Assembly (NCBI GenBank): GCA_001769215.1
Contig: MEOL01000029.1
Coordinates: forward strand, 34,233-98,232
Length of the DNA: 64,000 nucleotides
Direction: 5' to 3'
Source of the DNA: Bacteroidetes bacterium GWF2_41_31
GTDB taxonomy: Bacteria > Bacteroidota > Bacteroidia > Bacteroidales > F082
The notes beneath the pieces were generated by a model. The model was not told where the DNA came from. It was given only the letters and a program-made list of their open reading frames with translations, and ran no database searches. Numbering within the stretch: position 1 is the first letter of the stretch; each line of letters opens with the position of its first letter. Positions 47,673-55,958 of the stretch are shown here, piece after piece. The translations under genes were made by a program, and so were the position numbers.

Positions 47673-48257
47673 TCAGTTGGACAGGATGCATGCCGCAGCT
47701 TCACTGATATTTTGCTTCAGATTTTCAGAATTAATGGTGTATTCAAAGTATTGCATCCCTCCTTTATCCACTATAGCAGAGGGTATTTCCTTATCTGAAG
47801 AGATGTGTAAAATAAAGCCATTGAGATTTCCGTTGTCAACAATCTTTTTGAGCTGTTCTATGGTAACATTATAGTAACAGCCAATATTACAATCCAGTAG
47901 TGGCAATTTAGCAGCCTTGAAGTTCCCACTTGGCATTAGAGAGACTGTTTCACCGTTTTCAAATTTTAAATCAATGGAATTGTTATCGTGAATATTGAAC
48001 TTGGAACTGTTTCCTCTTGTGATGAAGAAAAACATGTAATAATTGTTGTCTGCCTTGACGAAGCTTACAATTGCTGCATCAGAGAATTTGTTGATAATTT
48101 TCTTCTTTAGGGTTACAATTTCGGGTTTGACTTTAAAGTCTTCCGATCGAATGGATTTGGTATAAAACTTATTAATTTTCTTTGTGTAGCATTGTGCATG
48201 TAAATTCATTCCAAAAAACATTACACCTGCCAATAGAAGCATCGTTAACTTTTTCAT
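47673..48257 (-). CDS. Exported protein of unknown function
   Basis: 194 residues from MKKLTMLLLAGVMFFGMNL, which gives a signal peptide ending HAQ; I reject the 52 further upstream codons. Two conserved-looking cysteine pairs are seen (QCYTKK and LLDCNIGCYYNVTI) that could form disulfides. No recognised family. It follows the next gene by 11 bases and is likely co-transcribed with it. Confidence 0.65.
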   Translation of the reverse strand: MKKLTMLLLAGVMFFGMNLHAQCYTKKINKFYTKSIRSEDFKVKPEIVTLKKKIINKFSDAAIVSFVKADNNYYMFFFITRGNSSKFNIHDNNSIDLKFENGETVSLMPSGNFKAAKLPLLDCNIGCYYNVTIEQLKKIVDNGNLNGFILHISSDKEIPSAIVDKGGMQYFEYTINSENLKQNISEAAACILSN

Positions 48258-48268
48258 TTCATTAAGGT

Positions 48269-48907
48269 TTAAATGGTTATTATTAAATTGATTATTAACA
48301 TCTTGTTCTGATAATATGTTGAAATACCGTAAAGAGATATTCTGTTGTCTTTGATATAAACTCTTTTCCAGTTGGGATACATTGCTCCTATGATGGCACC
48401 CACTGCTCCGCATCCAAGTGTAAAACCTAATATGAAGGAAGCTGAATTGAATTTAACATCAGGATATTTAGCACGTGCATCCGCAGCAGCTAATGCGCTG
48501 CTGAATAATCCGATTCCTCCGCCAATCAAACCATAGGATAAGGCATGGGAACTTCTCCTGACAGAGAGATATTTAATGTTGTTAAGCGATAACTGTTCTG
48601 TATTGTTAGAGAGTCCAATGAATTCAACGACTGAATCATTGATTTGTTTTAAAGAACTTACTTTGATGGTCTTATAGTCATTTGTATAAACTTTAACATT
48701 GCTGTATTTTTTGCCAGGTTGGAGGTATTCTTTTTGTGCAAATACTGGCACTACTCCAATAAGAAAAACAGCCAGCCAAATGAGCAGACTCTTACCAACG
48801 AGATACTGAAATAAAAACTGGCAAACCAGTGAACTTTCATATGTCTTGATATATTTTGCCGTTGGCTCAAGAACCGTTAAAAGGCAAATCGTCATGTTTT
48901 TTTTCAT
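48269..48907 (-). CDS. Exported glycine-zipper-like protein
   Basis: 212 residues as drawn. The signal-like helix (SLLIWLAVFLIGVVPVFAQ) lies only at residues 40-58, so the true start may be downstream of 48907, but no good alternative start codon was found. The mature part has a beta-rich region (YSNVKVYTNDYKTIKV) and two glycine-rich hydrophobic segments (YGLIGGGIGLFSSALAAA and FTLGCGAVGAIIGAMYP). First gene of the minus-strand block, divergent from the sigma-like gene. Function unknown. Confidence 0.6.
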   Translation of the reverse strand: MKKNMTICLLTVLEPTAKYIKTYESSLVCQFLFQYLVGKSLLIWLAVFLIGVVPVFAQKEYLQPGKKYSNVKVYTNDYKTIKVSSLKQINDSVVEFIGLSNNTEQLSLNNIKYLSVRRSSHALSYGLIGGGIGLFSSALAAADARAKYPDVKFNSASFILGFTLGCGAVGAIIGAMYPNWKRVYIKDNRISLYGISTYYQNKMLIINLIITI

Positions 48908-49181
48908 GTTTTCAAGTATTTAGAATCGATAAATTTCCTTTTCCATGCCTTTATTGTCGCCAAATGTTTAAAAAATAATTACTTATAAAATCAATTTGTA
49001 TTTAATTAACATCCATTTCTTCAATTCGAATTATCCTGTTGTATTTAGGTATTTAGTTTCATTATTTTTAACCACTAATTGTATATATGCAAAAACATAC
49101 TGATTACGGAAGTATTTTTTTTAAAATTGAAGAGAAAGCTATAAATATTTTTGTAACATTGTAGGTAAAATCTAAAATCCC
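48908..49181. promoter_or_regulatory. Divergent control region of the accessory block
   Basis: 274 bases, strongly AT-rich, between the minus-strand lipoprotein block and the plus-strand sigma-like gene. TATTTTTG at 49146-49153 fits the -7 box for the sigma-like gene; no good -33 element was found at the right distance, as would fit a promoter recognised by an alternative sigma factor. No gene or RNA recognised. Confidence 0.4.
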
Positions 49182-49949
49182 ATGTCACACAATAGTGAGG
49201 ACACTTTCTTATTGCATCATGATCCAGGTAGCCTGATAGTGAAATATCTGGATGTAATAAGCATTATCATTCAGAAAAGGCTGATCAATACCGGCTATTT
49301 TCTACCTGAAGAAAAAGAAGACTTGATCCAGACCGTTTGCAAACAATTAATTGAAAAAGCACCTTCAATCAATAAAAATTACAACGGATCCTCGTTGCTT
49401 ATTACTTATTGCTCCTCGGTGATCAATAACCTTTGCAATGGTATGATCAGAGAATTGAAGAAACAACCAGTGGCCATTCATCAATTGCCTGATTACGTAG
49501 AATATGATGGATATATTGTCGAAAGATTGTTGGTTAATGAGACCATTGATAAATTTGGAAAAATCATGAGACTATACCATAATAAACGCTTTAAACTTGA
49601 GTTTTGTTTAAAGTCTTATTTCAGGGTGAGGTTATCATCGGCTGATTATGAATATTTGGCACCAAAAATGCAAATGGATCCAGCCAGGTTTTTTGAGATA
49701 TTTAACGACCTTTCTGAAAATCAAAAGCTTACGAAAAATGAAATTTACAATAACCTGACCATCATATTGAATGACCTTGAACATGTTAATAATTGTAGTG
49801 ATGCGATAAGGAAGTGGATAAATGTAAAAATAGGTGAAGTATTGGTATTATTAAATGGCAATCCAAAAAGCTCCTGTTTCGATGAAGAGACATTACAGAT
49901 CTTATTGGATAAGTATTTTAGCAAAAATTCCATTTTAATTCTTCATTAG
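49182..49949 (+). CDS. Divergent ECF sigma-like protein
   Basis: 255 residues, all-helical, no signal. The N-terminal half has the layout of sigma-70 region 2: YFLPEEKEDLIQTVCKQLIEK followed by LITYCSSVINNLCNGMIREL, where a short polar helix precedes a basic one. I cannot recognise region 4 in the C-terminal half (residues 120-255). The next gene encodes an anti-sigma-like protein 11 bases away, which supports the call. Alternatively an unrelated helical protein. Confidence 0.5.
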   Translation: MSHNSEDTFLLHHDPGSLIVKYLDVISIIIQKRLINTGYFLPEEKEDLIQTVCKQLIEKAPSINKNYNGSSLLITYCSSVINNLCNGMIRELKKQPVAIHQLPDYVEYDGYIVERLLVNETIDKFGKIMRLYHNKRFKLEFCLKSYFRVRLSSADYEYLAPKMQMDPARFFEIFNDLSENQKLTKNEIYNNLTIILNDLEHVNNCSDAIRKWINVKIGEVLVLLNGNPKSSCFDEETLQILLDKYFSKNSILILH

Positions 49950-49960
49950 AGTATATATGT

Positions 49961-50761
49961 ATGATGGTAGATAAAAAGAGACATACAAAGTTTTTGTTCG
50001 AAAATGGTCATCTCAGTGATAATAGTATCGCGCTATATACGGAAGCATTGATAGATGACTCAAAATTTGCTTTGATACCTACGCAGGTTCTGGTACATAC
50101 TGAAGAGTGCATTGAATGTAAGCAACATATAATTGAGACGTATGAATTGTTGAAGAATGAAGAATTTGTCGTTCATCCTATTATACACCAAAGAAATGAA
50201 ACGAAAGTTTTTTTTAATTTACCCATAAATCAAAATACTTTCAAACAGAATAGCCGGAGTTTTCAGGGAATTGCCATTGCAGCAAGTTTGGTTATCATAT
50301 TGGCGCTGTACTTTTTTCTTGTTTATCAAGTCAAGCCTGATGGTGATAAATTGTTCATAAAATATTTTGAGCCCTATCCTGACGTTGTTACCCACAAGGG
50401 AAATAATTCAAATGAACTTGAGCCTTTTGAATTAGGATTGTACTATTATACTTTAAATAATTATGATACTGCACTTCTCATCTTTAGTAGAATATTAGTA
50501 AAAGACTCAACCAATGAAGCAGTCCTTTTTTATACAGCAATAACTTATCTGGAATTGAAGAAAAGTAGAGAAGCAATACGTATTTTTAAAGTCCTAGATA
50601 ATCAAGAAGGACTTTTTAATCAACAAACACGGTGGTATTTTTCTTTGTCATTTGTGTTGCAGAATGATTTCAAGGAGGCAATTCCAATATTAGAAAAGCT
50701 TAAAAAAGAAAATGGTTTTTATTCCGAAAAGGCCAGGAACTTACTTTCCAAAATTGATTAA
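49961..50761 (+). CDS. Anti-sigma-like protein: zinc finger, TM, TPR
   Basis: 266 residues. The cytoplasmic N-terminus (1-105) has HTEECIECKQHI, an H-x3-C-x2-C pattern as in zinc-binding anti-sigma domains. A single TM follows (about 106-124, AIAASLVIILALYFFLVY), and the periplasmic part (150-266) has three TPR units (LGLYYYTLNNYDTALLIF, FYTAITYLELKKSREAIRIF, FSLSFVLQNDFKEAIPIL). Paired with the sigma-like gene just upstream. A periplasmic TPR sensor could respond to misfolded or accumulating envelope protein; this is inference. Confidence 0.6.
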   Translation: MMVDKKRHTKFLFENGHLSDNSIALYTEALIDDSKFALIPTQVLVHTEECIECKQHIIETYELLKNEEFVVHPIIHQRNETKVFFNLPINQNTFKQNSRSFQGIAIAASLVIILALYFFLVYQVKPDGDKLFIKYFEPYPDVVTHKGNNSNELEPFELGLYYYTLNNYDTALLIFSRILVKDSTNEAVLFYTAITYLELKKSREAIRIFKVLDNQEGLFNQQTRWYFSLSFVLQNDFKEAIPILEKLKKENGFYSEKARNLLSKID

Positions 50762-50809
50762 TACGCTCTTTTTAATCGCATCCACATTTCGTGATTTCTA
50801 ATTTTAAGG

Positions 50810-50841
50810 TTTGCTATAGGCACGAAGATTTACTAGTTTTG
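50810..50841 (+). promoter_or_regulatory. Promoter of folK and the kinase gene
   Basis: TTTG (50810-50813) and TAGTTTTG (50834-50841) are 20 bases apart, an exact fit to the Bacteroidota promoter. Transcription should start near 50848, leaving a leader of about 14 bases before folK. Confidence 0.7.
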
Positions 50842-50861
50842 CATTCCTGTCAATAGTTGTT

Positions 50862-51371
50862 ATGCCAAAAAAAAATCAGGTTTTTCTTTTACTGGGAAGC
50901 AATGTCCATCCCAGGTCAGGATTCATTCATAAATCTTTTGAAATGCTCGAACAGCGGCTCGGTAAAGTATTGTCCGCTTCGGGATTGTACGAATCGGAGC
51001 CATGGGGGTTTGAAGCGGACACCTTTTTTCTGAACCAGGTAATTCAAGTACAAACAGGCTATTCAGCCATACAAGTCCACGAACTTACAAGGCATATTGA
51101 AATGGAATTAGGCAGGGTAAAAGCGGTTGGTGAGGGATATTGCTCCAGAAATATAGACATCGATTTACTGTATTTCAACAATGAAGTAATTCATTCGGAT
51201 GACCTGGTCGTCCCGCATCAAAGGCTTCATGAACGCAAATTCACCTTAACGCCGCTGGTAGAAGTAGCTTCAGGGTTTATTCACCCGATTTTTAAAGTAA
51301 ATCAACTAGAACTTTTAAACCGGTGTGAAGACCAGAGAAAGGTATGGCATTATCAAATGGAGCAGGTATGA
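50862..51371 (+). CDS. folK: 2-amino-4-hydroxy-6-hydroxymethyldihydropteridine pyrophosphokinase
   Basis: Transfers pyrophosphate to the pterin in folate synthesis. 169 residues, normal. Family motifs: LLLGSNVHPRSGF, SGLYESEPWGFEADTFFLNQV, and the C-terminal RNIDIDLLYFNNEVI followed by VPHQRLHERKFTLTPLVEV. Its stop overlaps the start of the next gene (ATGA), so the two are translationally coupled. Confidence 0.97.
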   Translation: MPKKNQVFLLLGSNVHPRSGFIHKSFEMLEQRLGKVLSASGLYESEPWGFEADTFFLNQVIQVQTGYSAIQVHELTRHIEMELGRVKAVGEGYCSRNIDIDLLYFNNEVIHSDDLVVPHQRLHERKFTLTPLVEVASGFIHPIFKVNQLELLNRCEDQRKVWHYQMEQV

Positions 51372-52000
51372 GATACAATTTTGTTGCCATCGAAGGAAAT
51401 ATCGGAGCCGGGAAAACCAGCCTGGCCACCATGATTGCCGAAGAATACAACGCCAAATTGATCCTCGAACAATTTGAGGACAATGCCTTCCTCCCCAAGT
51501 TTTACAAGGATCAGGAGAAATATGCTTTTCCGTTGGAGATGTCCTTTCTGGCATCCAGGTTTCAGCAGTTAACCGACCAGTTGGGAACACAAGATTTATT
51601 TAAGTCGTTTACCATTTCGGATTATTTTATCGTGAAGTCGTTGATTTTCGCTCAAAAAACACTTCCTCCTGCTGAATTGGCATTATACGTTCGTTTTTTT
51701 AATATCATAAATCACCAGCTTCCAAAGCCGGATTTGTTCGTTTTTTTGTACGTGAACACGCCCAAATTGCAGCAAAACATCAAGCTAAGAGGACGATCGT
51801 ACGAGCAGGAGATTAAGGATGATTACCTGGATAAAATCCAGGAAGGGTATATTGACTTTATCAAACAACAACCCAACCTCACCACTTTAATTCTCGACAC
51901 CAACCAAATAGATTTTGTTCGGAACCGGACCGACTATAACAAAATTATTGAGGTCATCAAACAGGAGCACAAACCCGGGATTCATAGGATTACTTTTTAG
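51368..52000 (+). CDS. Deoxynucleoside kinase
   Basis: About 210 residues from the ATG at 51368, which overlaps the folK stop (ATGA). Deoxynucleoside kinase family (dGK/dAK/dCK-like): P-loop IEGNIGAGKTS at residues 8-18, LASRFQQLTDQ in the substrate helix, ISDYF, and the lid region LRGRSYEQEI. It phosphorylates salvaged deoxynucleosides; base preference is not readable. The folK-dNK pairing is common in Bacteroidota. Confidence 0.9.
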   Translation: MRYNFVAIEGNIGAGKTSLATMIAEEYNAKLILEQFEDNAFLPKFYKDQEKYAFPLEMSFLASRFQQLTDQLGTQDLFKSFTISDYFIVKSLIFAQKTLPPAELALYVRFFNIINHQLPKPDLFVFLYVNTPKLQQNIKLRGRSYEQEIKDDYLDKIQEGYIDFIKQQPNLTTLILDTNQIDFVRNRTDYNKIIEVIKQEHKPGIHRITF

Positions 52001-52187
52001 GCATATGCTGATCACATATATGGACGGATGTAAAGTATCTCCGTTGAAAACGAGTATTTTATATTCATTGGTATTTCATGGTGATAATAATACTCTATCA
52101 AGATGATCTATTGAATAATATTTCATCATTGCCGATATGCAAATTCGTGCTTTGGAAATTATTTAACTTTGTAAAAAAAAGAATACC

Positions 52188-52421
52188 ATGCAATCTATCA
52201 GACTTGAGGTAAGCAACAAAGTTTATAAGCATTTAATGTGGTTTTTAAGCCGTTTTAGCGAAAAAGAAATAAGGGTTATTAAGGAAGACAAGAGCTTTCT
52301 GTCTGTTCAGGAATATATGCAAAATGAATTGCTTAGTGTGAACGAGGGTACTGCTGAATATATTGAGATAGACCAACTTGAGGATGATCTTGAAAAAACC
52401 ATCAGGAAACATGAAGCTTAG
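52188..52421 (+). CDS. Antitoxin-like protein of a type II module
   Basis: 77 residues, with no signal and an acidic tail (DQLEDDLEKTIRKHEA). Short proteins with the pattern V-x-Y-x-x-L-M-W-F-L-S followed by an acidic helical C-terminus are typical antitoxins preceding RelE/ParE-type toxins in Bacteroidota. The final codons overlap the ATG of a 24-codon open frame resembling the first residues of such a toxin. A -7-type box TAACTTTG (52164-52171) lies just upstream. An intact antitoxin without its toxin would have no target here. Confidence 0.6.
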   Translation: MQSIRLEVSNKVYKHLMWFLSRFSEKEIRVIKEDKSFLSVQEYMQNELLSVNEGTAEYIEIDQLEDDLEKTIRKHEA

Positions 52422-52485
52422 GATCACAAAAACATTTAGTAGTCGGCTAAATAGCCAGATTGATTTCATTGTAGTATTTGACTGA
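52411..52485 (+). pseudogene. Truncated RelE/ParE-type toxin remnant
   Basis: A 24-codon frame starts inside the antitoxin gene and reads MKLRITKTFSSRLNSQID, matching the usual N-terminus of RelE/ParE toxins of this type. It stops at TGA right after FIVVFD. No continuation was found in any forward frame over the next 80 bases, so the rest of the toxin is missing. Identification rests on my memory of the family N-terminus. Confidence 0.5.
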
Positions 52486-52610
52486 TTCACATTAAATTCC
52501 TGCATTACCAGTGCAAATAAATATACATAGTTATGAAGGTCAAATGTATATGATGACTTCCTGTTTTTTTATCTAAAGACAATTGAATGCTGGGAGATTG
52601 GAAAGCACAA

Positions 52611-52641
52611 AAAAAGCCCCGGCAACTTGCCGGGGCTTTTT
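52611..52641. terminator. Bidirectional terminator next to the OmpA-TPR porin
   Basis: A perfect 15-bp stem (AAAAAGCCCCGGCAA / TTGCCGGGGCTTTTT) with a very short loop lies 18 bases past the porin stop. U-tracts on both strands. It also ends transcription from the antitoxin side. Confidence 0.9.
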
Positions 52642-52658
52642 CACGAAAAAAGCAATTT

Positions 52659-55160
52659 CTATTTCATGTTTACAACAGCCTGGAAGTCAGGATCGTTGTA
52701 ATATTTGATGAATTCCCTGTCTAAAGCGGCAACCTTAGCTACTGCGGCATCCGCCTTGATCGATTGTCCAAGATAATCAAGCATCATCGATTTGTTGTCG
52801 GTACGGGCACCTGTGATGGCCAGCAAGTACATGGTTTCGGCATCTTGTGGAGCACATTTGAATGTGGATTCTGCACCGGCGGTATTGCCATTTAACAGTT
52901 GAGCCAAGCCTTTATTGAAATCGCAGTTGGCGGCTTTTAACAGCATCTCGGCTTTTGCATAATCACCTTTGGCAATATTAACGATACCTAAGTTGTAATT
53001 TTCATCACCGCCAAGGCTTTGTGCTTTGATATAACTTTTTTCAGCACTCAAATAATCGCCAGTCATCATATAATAAGCACCCATGTTGTTGTGTACTTCG
53101 AATGAATTTTCGTTCATCTCAAGTGCTTTTGTCAACAGCGCTTTCGCAATTTCCAGATTGCCTTCTGCCAATTCAACTGCTGCTGCATTATTAACAGCTC
53201 TCCAGTCATTGGGATAGTACTCCATAATAGAGCCGTAAATCATCCTTTTATTTCCGTTGTCATTTGTTAATGTGGCGGCATAGTGCAACTCTTCTATTTC
53301 CAGCGATTTAGGATCTGTTGTGGAAAGGTTTGCAAGCTCTTCGTCCGTCTTCTTCGGCATATAGGTGGTCACTTCAATGTTGGCACGTCTGAGCGGAGGA
53401 AGAATGTCGCGTTCGAGTTCAGGATAGATTAAAATCATGTTTCTGATTTCTTCTTCTTTTTTGCTTTGATCAGAAGAATTCACAACATTGAGGATGGCAC
53501 TCTTGTCCTGAATGGATGAATTTTGAACTGCTTTCATGAAGCCGTTCCAATCGGGGCCATTTGATTTCACAACGTAATTAACAGTCTTTGGATCAATGGC
53601 TTTGTTGGTTTTAGCGGCTTTTACAAATTTGTCGTTCATGAATTTCTGAGCTGTTTCGGCACGACGTTGTGAGAGACCTTCGTTGAAAGTTTCTTCCCCT
53701 TCAGGTGAAGCCCAACCATTAATAGTCACATCTCTGATAACCCAGCCTTTTTCAACATCTGACAGGTTATTATTTAAAGCGTTAAAGTTTTCATCGTTTT
53801 TGTTGAGAGGCAGTTTCATGTTCAGTTGAGCCAGGTTTACCTGGAAGAACAGATCAGACTTTACGGTGCTGAGAGTTTCTTTTTCGTAAGCATCAGAAGC
53901 CCAGGCAAGTACCTCAGAATCCCGATACCAGTTGGAAGTATGAATAGTTCCGTCAGCCATTTTCCTTTCAGGTGCAATAATGGCTCCTTTCGCATTAGCC
54001 GCTGCTTCGCATGTCTCATAGTTTTCGCCATCGTAAGTATAAATCACGGGTGACACATAGAGTTCAGCTACATCCATGGCCGGGGTATAAGGTATTTTAC
54101 CCGTGTAGGTAAACGAACCACCGTTGCCATAAGGAACCAGGTTTCCGTCACCGGCTACATCTTCACCTTTAAATTTCATTGGTGGGAATGCAGTTTGTCC
54201 ACCTTCGTAGGTCAACACAGGAGCAAAACACATCACCGCTTTTTTCCCAAAATATTTGGGAGGGAAGGTTCCTTTGATGGTTACTTCAATGCTGTCTCCT
54301 CTTTCTTCTAATGGATCAGGAGTAGCTTTCAGCTCTACCTTTTCGAAGTTGGCTGCCATTTTCTTGGTGTTGTTACCGCCAAACTTGTAGCGGGCACCAA
54401 TATTAAAGTGTGAAAACACATCATTTTTTACCGCCATGGCACCATGTTTGGCTCCATCAGCATAATCAGTAGTCATCCAGGTATAGGTATAGTCACCATA
54501 TACATCCCACTTATCGCTCACTTTAAAGTTGACGTTAAAACCAACAGGCACTGTAAGATCAATATTCCTGTCGCTGATACCGCTTCCTGTTCCGCCTGAT
54601 TTTGTTCCTTTCGCTCCATTGGTCTTGATTCTGGCATCGGTATTCAGGTCGTAAGTTTTTGAAATCCATTGAGCCTGTCCAACACCCCCATGAATACCAA
54701 AGTCAATCAGACGTTCATGATAACCACTAACCAGGTTTGAAATATTGATACCAAGATTCAGGTTTCCGCCGAAGTAGTCGGTCAGGAAATACATATCCCG
54801 TCCCCATTGAGCGTCAGGTATGCTTGTGGTAGCCACATTCTTTTTTTCACCTTCAAAAAAACCTCTGTCGATATGACCATATGCACTAAAAACAGATGTT
54901 AATTGCCGGCCAAGACCTAGAACCCCATTGATATTGGTGTATCCAAAATCAGGAGCAAAATTGTAACGGCTTAAGTCAGCGTGCGACCAGGATGGCCCGA
55001 TTTCACCTTCAATGTACCAGAAGGGTGAAAAGGAAGAACTTTTCTTTTCCTGTTTTTCAGCTTTGGAATCCCCGGTTTCCTGAGCAAAGAATGACAATGG
55101 TAAAGCCATGACCATGCTTAAGATCAGTGCTTTGGTTAATAAAGAATAAGCTTTTTTCAT
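52659..55160 (-). CDS. OmpA-family porin with TPR repeats
   Basis: 833 residues. Signal peptide (1-26). The N-terminal region (45-260) is a beta-barrel, ending near FSHFNIGARYKFGG. A long middle part follows that I do not recognise. An OmpA-like peptidoglycan-binding segment lies near residues 475-505 (INGWASPEGEETFNEGLSQRRAETAQ). C-terminal TPR units (640-800) include NNAAAVELAEGNLEIAKALL and VHNNMGAYYMMTGDYLSAEK. Probably a major cell-envelope protein linking outer membrane and wall. The start lies about 35 bases below a -7 box (minus strand, 55194-55201, TACTTTTG). Confidence 0.85.
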   Translation of the reverse strand: MKKAYSLLTKALILSMVMALPLSFFAQETGDSKAEKQEKKSSSFSPFWYIEGEIGPSWSHADLSRYNFAPDFGYTNINGVLGLGRQLTSVFSAYGHIDRGFFEGEKKNVATTSIPDAQWGRDMYFLTDYFGGNLNLGINISNLVSGYHERLIDFGIHGGVGQAQWISKTYDLNTDARIKTNGAKGTKSGGTGSGISDRNIDLTVPVGFNVNFKVSDKWDVYGDYTYTWMTTDYADGAKHGAMAVKNDVFSHFNIGARYKFGGNNTKKMAANFEKVELKATPDPLEERGDSIEVTIKGTFPPKYFGKKAVMCFAPVLTYEGGQTAFPPMKFKGEDVAGDGNLVPYGNGGSFTYTGKIPYTPAMDVAELYVSPVIYTYDGENYETCEAAANAKGAIIAPERKMADGTIHTSNWYRDSEVLAWASDAYEKETLSTVKSDLFFQVNLAQLNMKLPLNKNDENFNALNNNLSDVEKGWVIRDVTINGWASPEGEETFNEGLSQRRAETAQKFMNDKFVKAAKTNKAIDPKTVNYVVKSNGPDWNGFMKAVQNSSIQDKSAILNVVNSSDQSKKEEEIRNMILIYPELERDILPPLRRANIEVTTYMPKKTDEELANLSTTDPKSLEIEELHYAATLTNDNGNKRMIYGSIMEYYPNDWRAVNNAAAVELAEGNLEIAKALLTKALEMNENSFEVHNNMGAYYMMTGDYLSAEKSYIKAQSLGGDENYNLGIVNIAKGDYAKAEMLLKAANCDFNKGLAQLLNGNTAGAESTFKCAPQDAETMYLLAITGARTDNKSMMLDYLGQSIKADAAVAKVAALDREFIKYYNDPDFQAVVNMK

Positions 55161-55348
55161 GTTAGTAAAGTTTATTGTAGGTATTAATGATTACAAAAGT
55201 ATTTATTTTAATCTTTTAGATATATGATTGATAGGTTAATTGTTAAGAACGTCTTGTTAATAACGCAAAAGTAATAAAATATTAAACGAAAATATGCATA
55301 ATGTTTGATTTTACGCTCAAAAATATTAATTGTTTCAATAATGGGTAA

Positions 55349-55876
55349 CTATTTCAATTTTAATAAGATGTCCCAAAGTACAATTCCCACGCTTACACTA
55401 ATATTTAATGAGTGTTTTGTGCCCCATTGGGGAATTTCAATGCAAGAGTCAGATTGCTGAATAACAGCGTCTTCCACCCCACTGATTTCGTTTCCGAACA
55501 CGAGGGCGTATTTTTGATTTTTTTCAATTTCAAACAGGGGCAAAGGGATAGCATGTTCCGTCTGTTCAATAGAAATTATTTTATATCCACGATCCCTGAG
55601 GTTCGTTATCGCCTCTATTGTATTGGATTTGTATTCCCAATCGACCGAATCGGTGGCTCCAAGCGCGGTTTTGTGAATTTCGCGCTGGGGTGGGTTTGCC
55701 GTAATTCCACAGAGTACAATCAATTCTACTGCAAACGCATCGGATGTACGAAACACGGATCCTATATTGCTCTGGCTCCTGATATTGTCGAGCACAACTA
55801 CCAACGGATTCTTTTTTGCATTTTTATAATCGTCCAGGGAAATCCTGTTCAATTCTTCATTTGTTAATTTTCTCAT
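55349..55876 (-). CDS. SpoU/TrmH-family RNA methyltransferase
   Basis: 175 residues. Knotted SPOUT fold: motif 1 VVLDNIRSQSNIGSVFRTSDAF (with the conserved Asn/Arg), motif 2 YALVFGNEISGV, motif 3 IPQWGTKHSLNISVSVGI. It methylates ribose 2'-O in rRNA or tRNA; the target base is not readable. Divergent from mutS, with a -7 box (TATTTTTG) on the minus strand at 55895-55902. Confidence 0.9.
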   Translation of the reverse strand: MRKLTNEELNRISLDDYKNAKKNPLVVVLDNIRSQSNIGSVFRTSDAFAVELIVLCGITANPPQREIHKTALGATDSVDWEYKSNTIEAITNLRDRGYKIISIEQTEHAIPLPLFEIEKNQKYALVFGNEISGVEDAVIQQSDSCIEIPQWGTKHSLNISVSVGIVLWDILLKLK

Positions 55877-55910
55877 TTTCTATTTGTCTTGTGGCAAAAA
55901 TACGGTGGTT

Positions 55911-55943
55911 ATTGATATCAATCAGCTTCAAATGTTATCTTTG
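55911..55943 (+). promoter_or_regulatory. Promoter of mutS
   Basis: ATTG (55911-55914) and TATCTTTG (55936-55943) are 21 bases apart. The -7 box ends 15 bases before the TTG start, so the leader would be only about 9 bases. Confidence 0.55.
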
Positions 55944-55958
55944 TTATAAAAAAATAAG

